A stretch of DNA of 64,000 nt from Sphaerosporella brunnea. Its lineage: Eukaryota > Ascomycota > Pezizomycetes > Pezizales > Pyronemataceae. A program made the translations under genes and the position numbers. Each line of letters opens with the position of its first letter. The first letter of the stretch is position 1. Shown here piece after piece: positions 32,264 through 44,738 of the stretch. The stretch spans positions 62,001 through 126,000 of the forward strand of contig VXIS01000025.1 of NCBI GenBank assembly GCA_008704415.1, in the 5' to 3' direction. The notes under the pieces are model-generated. The model worked only from the letters and a program-made list of their open reading frames with translations. It ran no database searches and was not told the origin of the DNA.

Positions 32264-32962
32264 TTAGTTACCTTGTTGTGGTGGGGTTGGTGGTGGCCGT
32301 AGCGGTGGCTTTTTCTTCTGATCCTGCTAGTTCGGGAAGCTGGCTGGCTTGTGTATCCTGGTTTTGGTCATGTTTTGGTTTTGCAAATTGCAATAAACCC
32401 CCATACATAATCTATACGGTATATACTTTACACATCCAATAGATTTGGAGCTGGACCCATAAGATTAATTGTTTTTCCACCAGTGTGGCCCGTGAGTGCT
32501 CACGGACTCGCACTCGTAAGTGCGGAAATTCGGCAAGCGGGTAAGGCTTAACTAGCCGACAGCCCTTGAAAAGGCGACTCTGCTAATAGCCACGTGAATC
32601 ATACCTCAATTTCCATGCCAGTCACCAATTATCACGTTATCCTATACAATTTGCAAATACAAGCAAAGCTTTCAATTACCCCAAAAACAATATTCAACCC
32701 TAATTCCTCTCCCAAACGCAGCCGCAAAAAATATGTAGTTAGCATCGAAGCGAAGCAAAACACCATTTTAAAACGCAAGCAAGTCCCAAGAGCATCAATC
32801 ATCAAGTCGCCGGCCATCCAGCAGCCCAATCCTTTCCCATCCTATCCCCACCCAAGCAAATTCAAAAGCAATACAGTCATTACCTCCACCAGCGCCAACA
32901 AAAGACAAAAAAGCGGAAACAACATTTACACCCATCCATTAATCATACAACCAACCAGCTCT
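32264..32962. other. Intergenic region between convergent genes
   Basis: It holds the 3' ends of the chitinase (plus) and the following minus-strand gene. A-rich coding-like frames (32594-33382, plus) are shadows of the opposite gene and its 3' region. Confidence 0.5.
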
Positions 32963-34654
32963 CTACAAAGCGCTCTCCCTCCCCATAAACGGACTCCCCA
33001 GTCTCCTCGGCGCGGGGGAGTCCTCGAATCTACTACTGCTCTCTCGCATAGCAATCGGGCTGCTCCCATCGCCCTCATAGCTGACTGGTCCAGTAACAGT
33101 AAGCAACGGCGCACTCGGGGGTTTCGTGCGTTTCCTGGTTCCGAGCGGATTGGTGCCAGCAGAGATGGTATATCCGCGGGCTCTAGTCCTAGTCTTAGCC
33201 GGGGCACTGGCGCTAGGTACCGCCGTATCGTCTCCGAACAAATCCCCCAGCGTCCCCCTCCTGGGCCTAGTCCTAGGCGGCGGCGGCGTAGCAGCCTCCG
33301 CTTCTTCGTCTTCCGCGCGTTTTGGGCGTCGAGGCCATGTTCCGTATGGCGAGCGCGAAGTCTGCAGCTCCAGCGGCGGTAAAAGAGAGGGTGGGTTGCT
33401 GTCCAACGACAGGTGCCGGTGGTGCCCGTGTTTCGGCGTCGTGAAAGCCCTCGAAAGCTCGATGCCTAGGCTTAAAGAGCCGGTGGAGAGGACGCCCGCT
33501 TCGACGCTAGGCGCGGAAGCCATACGTTCTTCTATATTACCGAATTGGAAGGGTGAATGGGTTGGAAGAATATCCCGGCCGGAGGTGAGGGAGGCGAGGG
33601 CGCCAGTGGGGCGCATGGAGGATGCAGTGGCGGTAGTAAGTGAGAGAGCCATGCTTCGCGTGGTGGAGAATGCATTCTGCGCGGCGACGGTGGTCTTGAT
33701 CGGGGATGGGGATATTGTGGAGGAGCGGGGATTGGGTTCGGTGGCACGGCTGCGTTGTTGCTGGTGGTAGTGATATGGGTTGTGGCTGGGACCGTAGTTT
33801 GCTCTGCTCAGCTCACGCAGGCGGCGACGCGTAGACGACTCCGAGGCGGGCCATGTGTAAGGCGACGTTTTCCGGAGCGCGTCACCGCGGTTGTTGCTGG
33901 GTTCCGCTGCGCGTTTTGTGCGTGTCCTCGACGCGATGGGCGTATACTGACGGGAATCTCTCCAGGTTTTCTTTGCTTCCCGTGCAACTCTGTAGCAAAC
34001 ACCCAGCGGAGGAACTTGCCCGGGGAGAACGAAGAACGGGGTCATCTTGGGGTTTTGCTGGTACAGGACGTAGGTCCCCCAGAGGTGCGCGTCCATTGCC
34101 TCCGTCCACTGCGTTTTCCTCTTGCGAGTCACCTTCTCTTTTCCCTTTCCCTTGCCCACCGGCGGAATCTGACGCTCTGCCATCGCGGACATAACGTACG
34201 CATCATCGTCCAACCGTGGGGCTTTGCCTTTGGGCGTGGCATAGCTGCCGTTGTCAACCCCCTCGTCTTCGATGCTGGTACAGCTGCCATCGGCGGTTGC
34301 GTACGTTGAAATGCTGTCGATCGAGGAGTCCGAAGAGCAGGAGTAGGTAGAGCACGCGGAGGCGGGGCGGGCGATGGCCATGCCGGCGTGTAGCATCGTG
34401 GGATCGGTATCTTCATTGACCGTATCGTCGCCGAAGGAGGTGCTGAATTTGGGCAACGGCGTATGCGGGGGATTCAGGAACCGCTGGGGTCGTGGAGTTC
34501 GGGGAAGGGGCGATTCCATCGGGGGTGGTGGTGGGGTAGATTCGCGGGAGTGGTCGTGGAGGAAGGGAGACATCAAGAACGCAGGATTGCTGATGGATCT
34601 GGAAGCTTTCGGGGTGACTTCGCCGTCAAATATCGAGGGGCCTGGACTGGACAT
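32963..34654 (-). CDS. Conserved fungal protein with W-T-x-x-M-D domain, unknown function
   Basis: Single frame of 563 residues from the ATG at 34654 (MSSPGPSIFDGEVTP) to the stop at 32963. The first 175 residues are disordered and rich in Pro and Ser. A conserved block at about 181-235 reads QWTEAMDAHLWGTYVLYQQ then MTPFFVLPGQVPPLGVCYRV and AREAKKTWRDS. I recognise this as the signature of a widespread fungal family, but no function is known to me. A second conserved piece is SESSTRRRLRELSRANYG. A basic stretch (KGKEKVTRKRKTQW) just before the domain could be a nuclear signal. The rest is low complexity with poly-His/Gln (YHYHQQQ) and Ser/Pro. A DNA-binding role is possible (inference only). 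Confidence 0.8.
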   Translation of the reverse strand: MSSPGPSIFDGEVTPKASRSISNPAFLMSPFLHDHSRESTPPPPPMESPLPRTPRPQRFLNPPHTPLPKFSTSFGDDTVNEDTDPTMLHAGMAIARPASACSTYSCSSDSSIDSISTYATADGSCTSIEDEGVDNGSYATPKGKAPRLDDDAYVMSAMAERQIPPVGKGKGKEKVTRKRKTQWTEAMDAHLWGTYVLYQQNPKMTPFFVLPGQVPPLGVCYRVAREAKKTWRDSRQYTPIASRTRTKRAAEPSNNRGDALRKTSPYTWPASESSTRRRLRELSRANYGPSHNPYHYHQQQRSRATEPNPRSSTISPSPIKTTVAAQNAFSTTRSMALSLTTATASSMRPTGALASLTSGRDILPTHSPFQFGNIEERMASAPSVEAGVLSTGSLSLGIELSRAFTTPKHGHHRHLSLDSNPPSLLPPLELQTSRSPYGTWPRRPKRAEDEEAEAATPPPPRTRPRRGTLGDLFGDDTAVPSASAPAKTRTRARGYTISAGTNPLGTRKRTKPPSAPLLTVTGPVSYEGDGSSPIAMRESSSRFEDSPAPRRLGSPFMGRESAL

Positions 34655-37600
34655 TGCTCGGATGAGAAGGTTGGTCTGACGCGTTGTTAATTGCTGGCCA
34701 GAAGCTGGCAGCCGAGCTCGGGATTATTATGCAGCGGGACGGAAGGCAGAAAAGGCGAGACGCTGTCGATATGAATAGGTAGATGTATTATAAGAGCTGG
34801 AGGGAGCGCGTGATAGCTTTGATGCGGCCGAAGCGAAGCTGAGCTCAGCTGCGCGGAGAAAGCAAGCAGAGAGAAGCACAAGTGGACTGAAAACAGTATT
34901 ACGCAGAAATCGAGGAAATCGAAGCCGAACGAAAGGAAGGGTAAAGTCAAAGTCAAAGTCAAACAAGCAAGCAAGCAAGCAAGCAAGCAATGTCGCAATA
35001 AGTAGAAACGCGCGTGCAGCAAACAGCTTTCGTGGAGCTGGTGGTGGCGCAAAAATGGTGGAGTTGAATTCGCAACAGCAGAAGCGCTAATGGTATCGAT
35101 AGAGCGAGAGATAAATTAGATGAAGGCTGTAGCGATAGCAGTTGTAATGACGGTGATCGTGTTTGGCTGACTATCCAGAGCTGAATCTCGTTCGGCCGCG
35201 GAAGACGGTCGCGGAAGGCGCGCGCGCTCAAATTCCGTGTCAGATGACGTGCGCAGGGGGCGGGACGTTGAACGACCGAGAAAAAAAAATAAACGAAGGC
35301 GGTCGAGAGTGTATTGATTGGACGCGTTGTTGTTGTTGGTGGTGATGATGATGATGATGATGGATGGTGGGACCCAGTGGATTTGCGGGAGGGGAGGGGA
35401 GGGGAGGGGAGAGGAGGGGGGGAGAGCGGCAGGCGACGATGGGGGGGGGGGTGCAAGATTTGGGCTGGGTGGCTTTCCCGTCGTGTCGTAATTAATCGGC
35501 GCACACCCTTGAGGGGGAAAGTGCGGTGATGATGATGATGCTGATGAGATGCGATATGTATCTAACTGACCGAGCGAGAGATAGATGGCGCCACTAACGA
35601 AACGAGCGAGCGAGCGAGGGTATGCGTAGTTAGCTGATTGAGGAGAGACCAGCGATCACGGGAATCCCTCAGATATAACAGTCGCGCGCGTCGAAAGACT
35701 CAGAAGGACACACCAAATCGAACACCGCCAGAGTCTAGCTCTCTGGTTGCAACTTGTCGTATCGGCCAGAGGAGGAAGCGGACACCCAAGCAAACACAAA
35801 CATGCGAGGCTCCCAGTTTGGATCGACCCCTCCCCGCGCGATCAAACAATCGTTATGCCTGGTTGATCCCCCGCATCAACGCGGGAGAAGCTTCACCAAA
35901 CCACCAAACAAACTGAGCAATTGACAGCTGCAAGCTAAGTGTGTGGACAGGGTCCGGGGCTGCGGCCAGCGCAGGCACCCCTACGGCGCACAGACTTTCG
36001 ACTCGAGTTAGGCATGTATGTATGTATGCGTGTGTGTGTAAATACACATCTGCTCAGTGCTCAGTGCTCAGTGCTCACGATGTTTGACGCATGGCCCGAT
36101 CCCCAAAGCGGAAACGCAGAAAACAAAAATGTGCGCCCCAGCCGCCGCCGCCACTTGCGCCATCGCGGCCCCGATGATGAGCTTGTTTCGATCGCGTTAC
36201 TCTTGACGCTTGACGTCAACACCTGGACTCCGCGTGTTGACCGGAACAATATTACGCGTGGCGTGTGGACTCACTCGTACTTTTCGCGACATTTCGCGTC
36301 AGCCTACTCCTGCCATGCAGCGCAACACAGCACCTCACTCGAAGGCCACAACACCCACAACACCAAACACCCAGCACCCAACTATGCATCATCGAAATAT
36401 CACAGTGGAGGCATCTCCTGACATACGTAAATCAGTCCATTTCCACTGGGCGGTTTGTAGGCACAAACTCTGAGAAACAAAAGCCTTCCACTCCGGCCTT
36501 CTCTTGATATTGGCTGTGCACGCCTCCCTGCACGCCGCAGGCCGCTACGTTCTATCTGGCTTGCTTGATTAGGCGAAAATGGGAAGCCGGGGCCGACTCG
36601 GAGCATACCGACGACGGGACAAAACCACAACTACATGTACCCAAATCAGCACAGCACCACCAATACAACCCCCCAGAAAAAAAAACCAATCTCTACTTGA
36701 CTTATTATCACTGAGTAGGCTAGGTATAATCGGCTCTTATAGCCATGGTTACTCCAAATTTGGAGTGAGATCTAGAGAAAAAAATCTCACTATATCTCAC
36801 TATATCTCACTCGACCACTGTCAGTGTTTAGTCCACACTAAGCAGTCCGGCTCAGAAGATATCTGACGGTAAACCGATTTGTGGAGCAAGCTGGCAGTGT
36901 AGATTGGTACTACATGTAGTACATACAACGAAGGTTCGCGCTGGTGTGGCCCTCTTCTGGTTCACCCGTCGGAGAATAAAATGGGACCTTCATTCACTAG
37001 GTGCATATCCAAGGGCTAGAATGCATACATACAGAATCACAATTTCTCACTCGTGGCATGGGGACGAATTGCAAATCGCAAAACCCCTTACTGCCGACAA
37101 TCGGCTCCTGTCAACTTCACGTTTGACGGGCTTTACCAACCGGCACCGGCGGATGGAAGCAGAACTCCAAACTGTACTCGCACAACCACAGAAACGGCTC
37201 GATCCGGTATTGTTGCTCGATACACAAACCACGGACGCTGCACCGGTAAATGCGGGCTCTGGAAGGCTTGTGCCCATGACTGAGACCATAGGACATATGT
37301 AATCACGCGCAATCATGTGCATGGAAATTAACCTACGCTTGTACCTACAGGAAGTTTAGATAAGCATCAGCTACAGCTGCGTCCGCACCCGCGAAACGAG
37401 GGGTTCGGCATCCGACAGATGATTAACGCTGCGATGCAATGTACCGGTAGGATTGGCGCGAGCGAGCTCGGGAACGTGCATCTCGAAAATGATGCCTGGG
37501 TCATATAGCGTCGGCGAGCAGAGCAGGTTGGAAGCTTGTCGCCGCGATGGCGGCCATGGTCAGTATCTTTAGCACAAGAGCGATGGCTTGCTTTTCCGAG

Positions 37601-38424
37601 AATTCTACGCCGAGCATGAAGTTTTTGTGGGTCTGTAGAAGCATCGCGGTTGACAAGACGCGGTGAGGATTATATGTGCATAATCAGTCGAAACTTGCAC
37701 ATCAGTACCTAGAGTATGATAGATAGGGGAGTTGATTCGGCGACGCTGACATTTCCCCCACATCCAAGCCACAGGAAGAGAGCTAGCCAACCAGCTTTAA
37801 ATTTCGAAGCCAGTCCTGGCAAGCCGGGAACACCCGACTTCGCCTTCCTGCGGATTTTCTAGCCTCGCTCACATGGAAGAAAACCAACCCTGTCTGCCTG
37901 CCTCGCTCGCCGTCCAAAAAAGCAACGGCTATTTTAGTGCCAGGCTAGAATCGCCGAGATTTTTAGACCCACCACACCCCTGTCCGTTTCGCATGTCGCG
38001 GAGATCGCGGGTGGTGGCATAAACACCTCCCAAAACTCGGTGATTCGTGGTGGAGAAAGAAAACTCCCCCAACCTTTCCAAGTCGAGACCCGTTTGCGCC
38101 CCCCCGTTTGCCCCCGTGTGACCGACCACACGAAAAGCTTCCAAAATCTCTCACACACAGACTTCGAATCGAATGTCTCCACGATTTCCCCCGGTCGAAG
38201 GCTCGATTAGTTAGCGAGAGCTACATAGTTGCTCTAACTATCTAGAGCTGTTGAAGCTGTCGACATGTCATCAACAGCTAGCTATGTACCCCAGACTACA
38301 ATATCGACGCTCCCGAGATTCGGTGCAGAAAAACCCGTATGAACTGGGGTGACATGTACCCCGCAGAGGGTTGGGATTCAGTCGCCGAATAATCCACTTT
38401 CCATTAATTGTGGCTTACATATCT

Positions 38425-38456
<32 letters not shown>

Positions 38457-40693
38457 ACTCACAAATTTTGCCCGGATCTGGTCGCCGGGAATTTGCCTGC
38501 CCGCGCGGATACGGCGGCTACATAGGTTTGGCCTCTGCCTCGAATCATTCGGCGTCCTGGACATCACAGGAGCGCGTGTTGGTCTCCTTAGCTATAGTTC
38601 TGCTGCCTATGACATCGTCCTGCTCCGTGCAAACAACAGCCCTTAGTTTCCCCACACTTCATCCCAATCACCAGCTCGCACAAAGGTGAACATTTCTCGC
38701 CTGGCGAACCAATGAATAGACGCGTTGCCTACCCCAGAGCTTTGCTCGTATCAATATCTGTTTGCCCTTTCTATCTTGTGAGCTTCGGTATGTAGCCGCC
38801 AAGAGATCCTTATCTTTAAGACATTCTTTGGCTGGAACCGACCGCGGTACCGTATTATCGGACCGCCAAGAGAGCAGTGACGGCGACCATTCCGCGGTCG
38901 GCCTTGGCGTCAACGTCCAACCTGGAATGATCGCTTTGCACAAGGCTTCAGGAAGCGATTTCTGGTTCAATTTGAAGCCAGTTTGGATTTGAATTGCGGG
39001 GCACTGGTTCAAGAATTCACGAGATGTCTCAAGTAATGGCGCATGAGGAGTAAGGGTGCTGACAGGAATTCCCGTGGTACAAAAGTCGGCGATCAAACAC
39101 ATCTGGCGGCAGCTACGGTCCGGCGTTTCTGCCTGACGTATGGCCGCCTCGCACGACGCAAGATGGCGATCAGGCCGCAGCGAGCGCCTCATCCGTGTAT
39201 CAAAGGGCGGCGATGAGCAAGTGATTTTCTATCAAGTCCCCTATCGCGTGCCTAGTGTTTTTTTCGGCAGCAGTATGTTCGGACCGGTGTTGTGAGACAT
39301 CGCCAAAATTTATTGCCGGCGGAGAGCAATTGTCAGCAAGTCCACGCTGGCGGCCGGACCTCATCAAACACGAAACGTCTTACTCTCGAGGCGGCGTAGC
39401 CTGACGGTTGGCTAACGTATGTACCAGGTACCTAGTCGACAAAAATCTGGTTCGCTGACCCGAATTTTTCCCTTATCTCTGCGCCACCGCGCGCGGTGTT
39501 GGTTAGCGTGGCCTCTAACTCAGCTCGCCGCCGTGGCCGCATCGCAGCCCTAGAGACTAACGGCTTTGGGCACCCCTGGGAGGATCCAGAAGTTGACGAC
39601 GTGTGCTCTGCGCAATCGCTGGGGACGGACAACGGCCGGCTGGCCAAGATCCTCCTCTCCACGCGGCGATGCGATATCATGATCGAGACAGGCTCCAATT
39701 TGGCGATGAAGCGAGCGCTGCTTCCAATCAGCATGTTCGCTTTCCCCCGTTCACGATAAGCGGAAACGTATGATGTATCTACGAGTATACCTCTAGCTCA
39801 AGCTCTGCCACTGGCCTGACATGTCGCTCGCGAGGAACAAACATCTTCATCCCACGCCAAGTGACGCATCAGCAGAGGGTTGGTTGCATCGTGAACTGGA
39901 TGGCCGAGAGACATCGACACGCGCGAGAGAGTTGCAGAAAAGCGGAGCCACTCGGATAAGCCTTTGGAGGACCAGCACCGCATACATAAGAGACCCCAGA
40001 AATTCGATCCCAATCGACACAGCATACCCAAGACATCAAGATCAAAGATGGAAAGTCAGCGTGCATAGAGTTGCTGTTCGGCGACATGCAAACCCCAGTA
40101 ACACGGGGATTTGTGCGACGATATACATATTATGCCGGGAGCTAACTCCTGACATGGTTTTTGATTCGCCGGCCACGGCCTTTTTGACTCTTTCTGCCGC
40201 CAACAAAAAAAGTTTACTGTCCCAAAGGTCACTTCGTCTTTTTCCCAGAACGGCTAGTCGTTGAACGAGACCCAGACTCGGCACGCCGTGTAGGCAACGA
40301 AAACGGCGTGATGGTTATCTACTGGATTGACATGCTCTAACACTAATTACACCACGGGAGAGATACACATTTCTTATGCGGAAAGCTGGACCCGAGGTTC
40401 CACACAGCCGACGGGCTTCTCTGGTATATTCCTTGTGCGAGCGAACCCGGCAAGATCTTCCCAATCGAAGGGTCTTTTTAACTCCCAGTGCCTGCCCTCC
40501 GTTAACCACTTTTTTTCTTTTCGATCACCATCTTATCACGCCTACATCAGCAAGCACCTCTAGAAAGGGCGGAAAACGGCTATAACAAATTCGGTCCGTT
40601 CCCACTTTCAGCAATCCTCGAAGGTTCGCATTGAGGCAGTAAACGAAACAAAACCGTTTTTCAACTCGGCATTACCACTTCTAAACCGCCGAG
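34655..40693. other. Six-kilobase gene-poor region with simple repeats
   Basis: The first part is the probable 5' region of the minus gene and holds an AAGC tetranucleotide run (34964-34989). Other simple repeats are GATGATGATG near 35344-35365, GAGGGG repeats near 35391-35425, GTATGTAT near 36016-36030, a CTCAGTG heptamer run near 36054-36077, ATCTCACTAT repeats near 36784-36811 and a (CTG)n tract near 38428-38455. Frames such as 38668-39192 (minus, 174 codons) and 39821-40264 (plus, 147 codons) show no motif I recognise, so I do not call them. Confidence 0.4.
38428..38455. repeat. CTG trinucleotide microsatellite
   Basis: About nine CTG units in a row, ending in CTACTC. It lies in a weak frame that would code a poly-Leu or poly-Cys run, with no other sign of a gene. 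Confidence 0.85.
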
Positions 40694-42338
40694 ATGTCGT
40701 ACGCACACATCGGTGCTCCGACCGTGTTCAATGGAACGAACCCAGAGACAGGAGGGGATTCAAGTGAGTTCGGCCCGAGAAAATTGGTAGCAAAGAGCGA
40801 TGGTTGTTGTGGTGCAGCGTTGCTGACAACAATTGCCACACAGGGACTGAGAACCTGAACCAATGGTTTACCCATGGAGACGTTAGCTACATCCTGATCT
40901 GCTCGGCCATGGTCATGATCATGGTGCCTGGTCTGGGTTTCCTTTACTCCGGCCTGGCACGACGCAAGTCGGCACTATCTCTCATTTGGGCGTGCATAGG
41001 ATCGTCAGCGGTGGTGACGTTCCAGTGGTATTTCTGGGGATATTCTTTGGCGTTTTCTAAATCTGGTACCAACGGATTCATTGGAGACCTTCACCACTTT
41101 GCACTTCAGAACACGCTCGCTTTGCCGTCCCCCGGATCGCCGTTGATTCCCGAACTGTTATACAGCTTTTACCAACTGCAGTTCGCCGCGGTTACGCTTG
41201 CCATCGTTATGGGGGCTATTGCGGAGCGTGGCAGACTCTTGCCCGCTATGGTTTTCACTTTCTTCTGGACCACCATTGTCTACTGCCCTATTGCCTGCTG
41301 GGTGTGGAACGTGAACGGCTGGGCCTTTCGGTACGGTGTTTTGGATTACGCCGGTGCGTTTCCCCAGAAAATTGGCTGGAATCAAATATTTGGATCGCGA
41401 TTCCTCCAATTTCCCTTGCTTTTGCGGTATTGCTAATTCTTGGTACAGGTGGTGGACCCGTCGAAATCGCTTCCGGTGTTGGTGCTCTTGCCTACTCCAT
41501 GGTTCTCGGCAAGCGTCAGGAGAAGATGCTTTTGAACTTCCGCCCTCACAACGTTTCTTTGATCACCCTCGGTACCGTGCTTCTTTGGTTCGGCTGGCTC
41601 GGATTCAACGGTGGATCTTCTTTCGGCTCCAACCTTCGTGCCATCATGGCTTGCTGGAACAGCAACTTGACTGCCATCGCCTCCGGAGTTGCTTGGGTTG
41701 TTCTTGATTTCCGTCTTGCTAAGAAGTGGTCAATGGTTGGATTGTGCTCTGGGCTGATTTCGGGACTCGTTGCTGCCACTCCCGCTTCCGGTTTTATTCC
41801 CCCCCACGCTTCCATCCTTCTCGGTGTCTGCTCTGGTGTCATTTGCAACTACAGCACCAAAATTAAGTACCTGATCCACATCGACGACACCATGGATGTG
41901 TTCGCTGAGCACGGAATTGCTGGCATGGTCGGGCTCATCTTCAACGGGCTTTTTGGTGGCGACTTCATCATTGGTCTTGACGGTGTCAACAACGGAATTT
42001 CCGGAGGATGGCTCAACCACAACTGGAAGCAGCTGTACATCCAGATTGCCTACATCGTCGCCGTCACCGCGTACACTTTCGTCGTGACGACGATCCTGGC
42101 CGTCGGTATCAACGCGATCCCGGGTCTCCAGCTCCGTGCCTCCGAACAGGCTGAGCTCCTCGGCATGGACGACGACCAACTCGGCGAGTTTGCGTACGAC
42201 TACGTCGAGGTCCGCCGCGACTACCTTGCGTGGACTCCGGCCAAGGAGTACCACAACCAGCCAACCCCAGTTGCTGGTGAGCTTCCCGTCGCCTCTTCCG
42301 TCTCCCAAGAGACCGTTTCCCCCGAAAAACGGGATTAG
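40694..42338 (+). CDS. Ammonium transporter (Mep/Amt/Rh superfamily), Mep1/Mep3-type
   Basis: Three exons, 40694-40763, 40844-41353 and 41449-42338 (introns 80 and 95 bp), give 489 residues with about 11 TM helices. Hallmarks: WFTHGDVSYILICSAMVMIM, PGLGFLYSGLARRKSALSL, FWGYSLAFS, AERGRLLPAMVF, then the family signature DYAGGGPVEIASGVGALAY and HNVSLITLGTVLLWFGWLGF. A later block is DDTMDVFAEHGIAGMVGLIF. In Amt/Mep proteins two pore histidines line the channel. Here the second His is present (AEHGIAG), but the first position (normally VHI) is Glu (VEI), the state known from yeast Mep1 and Mep3 rather than Mep2. The protein imports ammonium at the plasma membrane. The cytosolic tail is short, and expression is probably nitrogen-regulated as in relatives; I did not identify specific sites. 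Confidence 0.96.
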
Positions 42339-44711
42339 AGAAGCGGGCTCTTGTAGCGGACTCCTTTTATTCACTCTTTTTTTTATCTGCCCACCAATTT
42401 ATTTCGGAGGAATCCGCACGGGGGGGAACAAAAACATCTAACTGACATTCGTTCGATTTATTAGCTGGAGACCGACACGGAATCGCAGCGCACAGCCAAA
42501 TGATCGAAGGCTCATCACCGCAAGCAGTCTACATGCAGACCCCTCCTTCGACAAGTAGACAGGAGCTCGACGAAAAGAGAGACTAGATTTTTCCCCTCCT
42601 CATCTTTTTAACGGCTGGATTTCCTTTGGGGCATTTTGGGGGTCTTTTCACAGTGCTGCGCAGTGCGATAACGCCGGTACTTTTTTTTTTTCTCCTAATT
42701 CCGTTTCGATAATTATACCACCACGTGTTTTGTTGTTGTGTGATGACGTTATACCTAGGGGTCAAGGAGCATGATTTTTTCCGTTCTTGTTTATTGGATT
42801 CTAAGAATGAGGACCCTGTATTAGTCCGTTATTTTTGGGATGACATATTGAGGAAGTAAGCGGCATCTGTTTTTTTTTGTTTTTTTTTTTCTGGGTTTAC
42901 ATTTGGGATTTCTGGGTCGGGTGTTTTTGCTGCTATGCATGTTTTCATTTTAGGGGGGCATTCTTTCGCTTGCTTGCTTGCTTGCTTGTTGTCGTTCATA
43001 TACATAGGTTTGAATCTACAGATACCCATTCAAATTCAATAAAAACCGGATCCACTTGTTGCGCTGTGAGTTTTTCACGGCTTTGCTTTGGGGGTTCATG
43101 GGGGGGCTCGATTGGGATATCGTTTCCGGACGGTGGTTAGCCCCAGCCAGCCTCGTGAGCTCACCGCGGTCAGCCCTTTGTTGGCAAGGCTGAAATTTTT
43201 AGGTACGTATGAACTACTCTATGTCACTATCTATTCCAGAAAAAGCCCGCTTCAAATATCTAACTGCGCGTTAGCCATTTCCCTATCTATCTGTTTTTTT
43301 GAACTACCGCTGAGTCCGAAGCGGCCGACCGAAACCTGGAATTCAACTCGCTCCCGAAGGTCGACAACGAACCGTTCATTACGGAAATCCAGTTGTCACC
43401 CACCACCCACCACCCGTTGCCTGGCTGGGCTTATCCTATCGCTTCCGGGGTATTTGTCGTCGGAGTTATGTAAAAAGCCAAGTTTTCCTTTTTTTTTTTT
43501 TTTTTTTTCCCTCGCGCCCTACCCTCAGCCCCCTCCCCCCCGGTCGCGTGCGCTGATCGTTGTTGGGTAAGGGCGTTGGGTAAGACCGCGCGCGATGAGA
43601 TGGTGGGGGTTTAAACGGCGAGGTACGGCACGGCACTTTAGCTTCGCGGAGCAAGATGGTGGTGGTGGCAGTGGCAGTGGTGGTGGTGGTGATATCTGCT
43701 TGCAACTCTCAAAACGTTGAGCACTGACGTTCAAGATAACGGGCGGTCGGACGTTCATGTAGATAGATCTTGCACACGCAAGAACTTTGTTTTTTTTTTC
43801 TTTTTTTGTTTTTTTACCTCTGCGCCCCGACCCCTTTCATCTCCAGATTAGGAAGCGGAGCATGTGAAGTGGCGCTAGGTAGCTGTGCGCTTACTACTCT
43901 GGTTACATCAAAACTCACTCGGGAAAAGTCGGGGGGGGTGACGTTCTAGAATTCGAATTCGAAGAACGCGTGGTAGGTACGTACTCTATAGTAGGTCTGG
44001 ATTCGGTCCGTACCGGCCCGTAGGGCTTAAGGAGGTACAATCTTTTTTTCTCTCGGCACGCACGGATGGGAATATAGCAAACTTGAAACGTCACAGGTCT
44101 TGGCTTGCTTTCCGAGCTGATAGTTCTCCGAGCCTCTTGACCCCCCGGAAACCTCATACAAAGCAATTTCGGTCGCCTTATTGCTACCTGGTGGATTTGG
44201 CGGCGGTAGGTTCCTGTCATCCCCGCAAAGCAATGGGTGTGGGTCGGCGGTAGACTTTTTCACAGTATCACTGGCTGTAAAGACTCACGCCTTGTTGCCT
44301 TCACCCACCGGCTTTCGGATGCACAGTGAAGCGCGTGCGAAACGCTGCTTGAGAACTTATCGCGCTCTCGGTACTGCACACCCTAACTGCACTACTTTTA
44401 TCAAAGTGCGGGATCCTGGTTTTAGGCAGCAAAGAGACCACGTTCCTGAGGGTCAACTATCTCCGAAACGGTGTTTGAGATCTTTCGGGCGTTAGAAGCG
44501 GACGTGCATATGGGCGGAGGAATGCACATGGTAGTGGGTCGGCCGGGGAGGGAGCACGTCAAGTCGATATAGGGATCACTTTCAATGAAGGGTTGGAGGA
44601 GGAGGTTTTGGGTTTTCGATTCTTGATTTCCTTTCCTTGAGGTGGCCGCAGGCCCCAGTAGTAGGCCTAGTCAGTCAGTCCTAAGGGGTAGCACAGTCTC
44701 TCTCCTCTATA
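42339..44711. other. Downstream of the ammonium transporter, no gene seen
   Basis: Holds the 3' region of the transporter, a TTGC tetranucleotide run (about 42969-42988), a long T-run (43489-43509) and CT-rich stretches. Frames here (for example 43088-43570, plus) have no support. Confidence 0.4.
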
Positions 44712-44738
44712 TATGTCATGGCCACAAGTGGCCGAATA
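44712..44738 (+). repeat. LINE 3'-end hairpin motif, copy B
   Basis: Reads TATGTCATGGCCACAAGTGG then CCGAATA on the plus strand. It is the same as copies A and C except G-to-A and C-to-T changes in the paired arms, which keep the arms complementary (GGCCAC with GTGGCC). A similar AT-rich tail (GATTTAAACAAAACG) follows. No LINE coding part is recognisable upstream. Confidence 0.75.

Noticed and set aside
35340..35445. GATGATG and GAGGGG runs as a possible CRISPR-like or regulatory array
   Set aside because: Plain microsatellites without spacers; CRISPR is not expected in a fungal nuclear genome.
36752..36815. Palindrome CTCCAAATTTGGAG plus ATCTCAC repeats as a MITE
   Set aside because: No paired ends of useful length and no target duplication; treated as local simple repeats.
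38668..39192. Minus frame of 174 codons
   Set aside because: Uninterrupted but without recognisable features; length alone is not enough in this composition.
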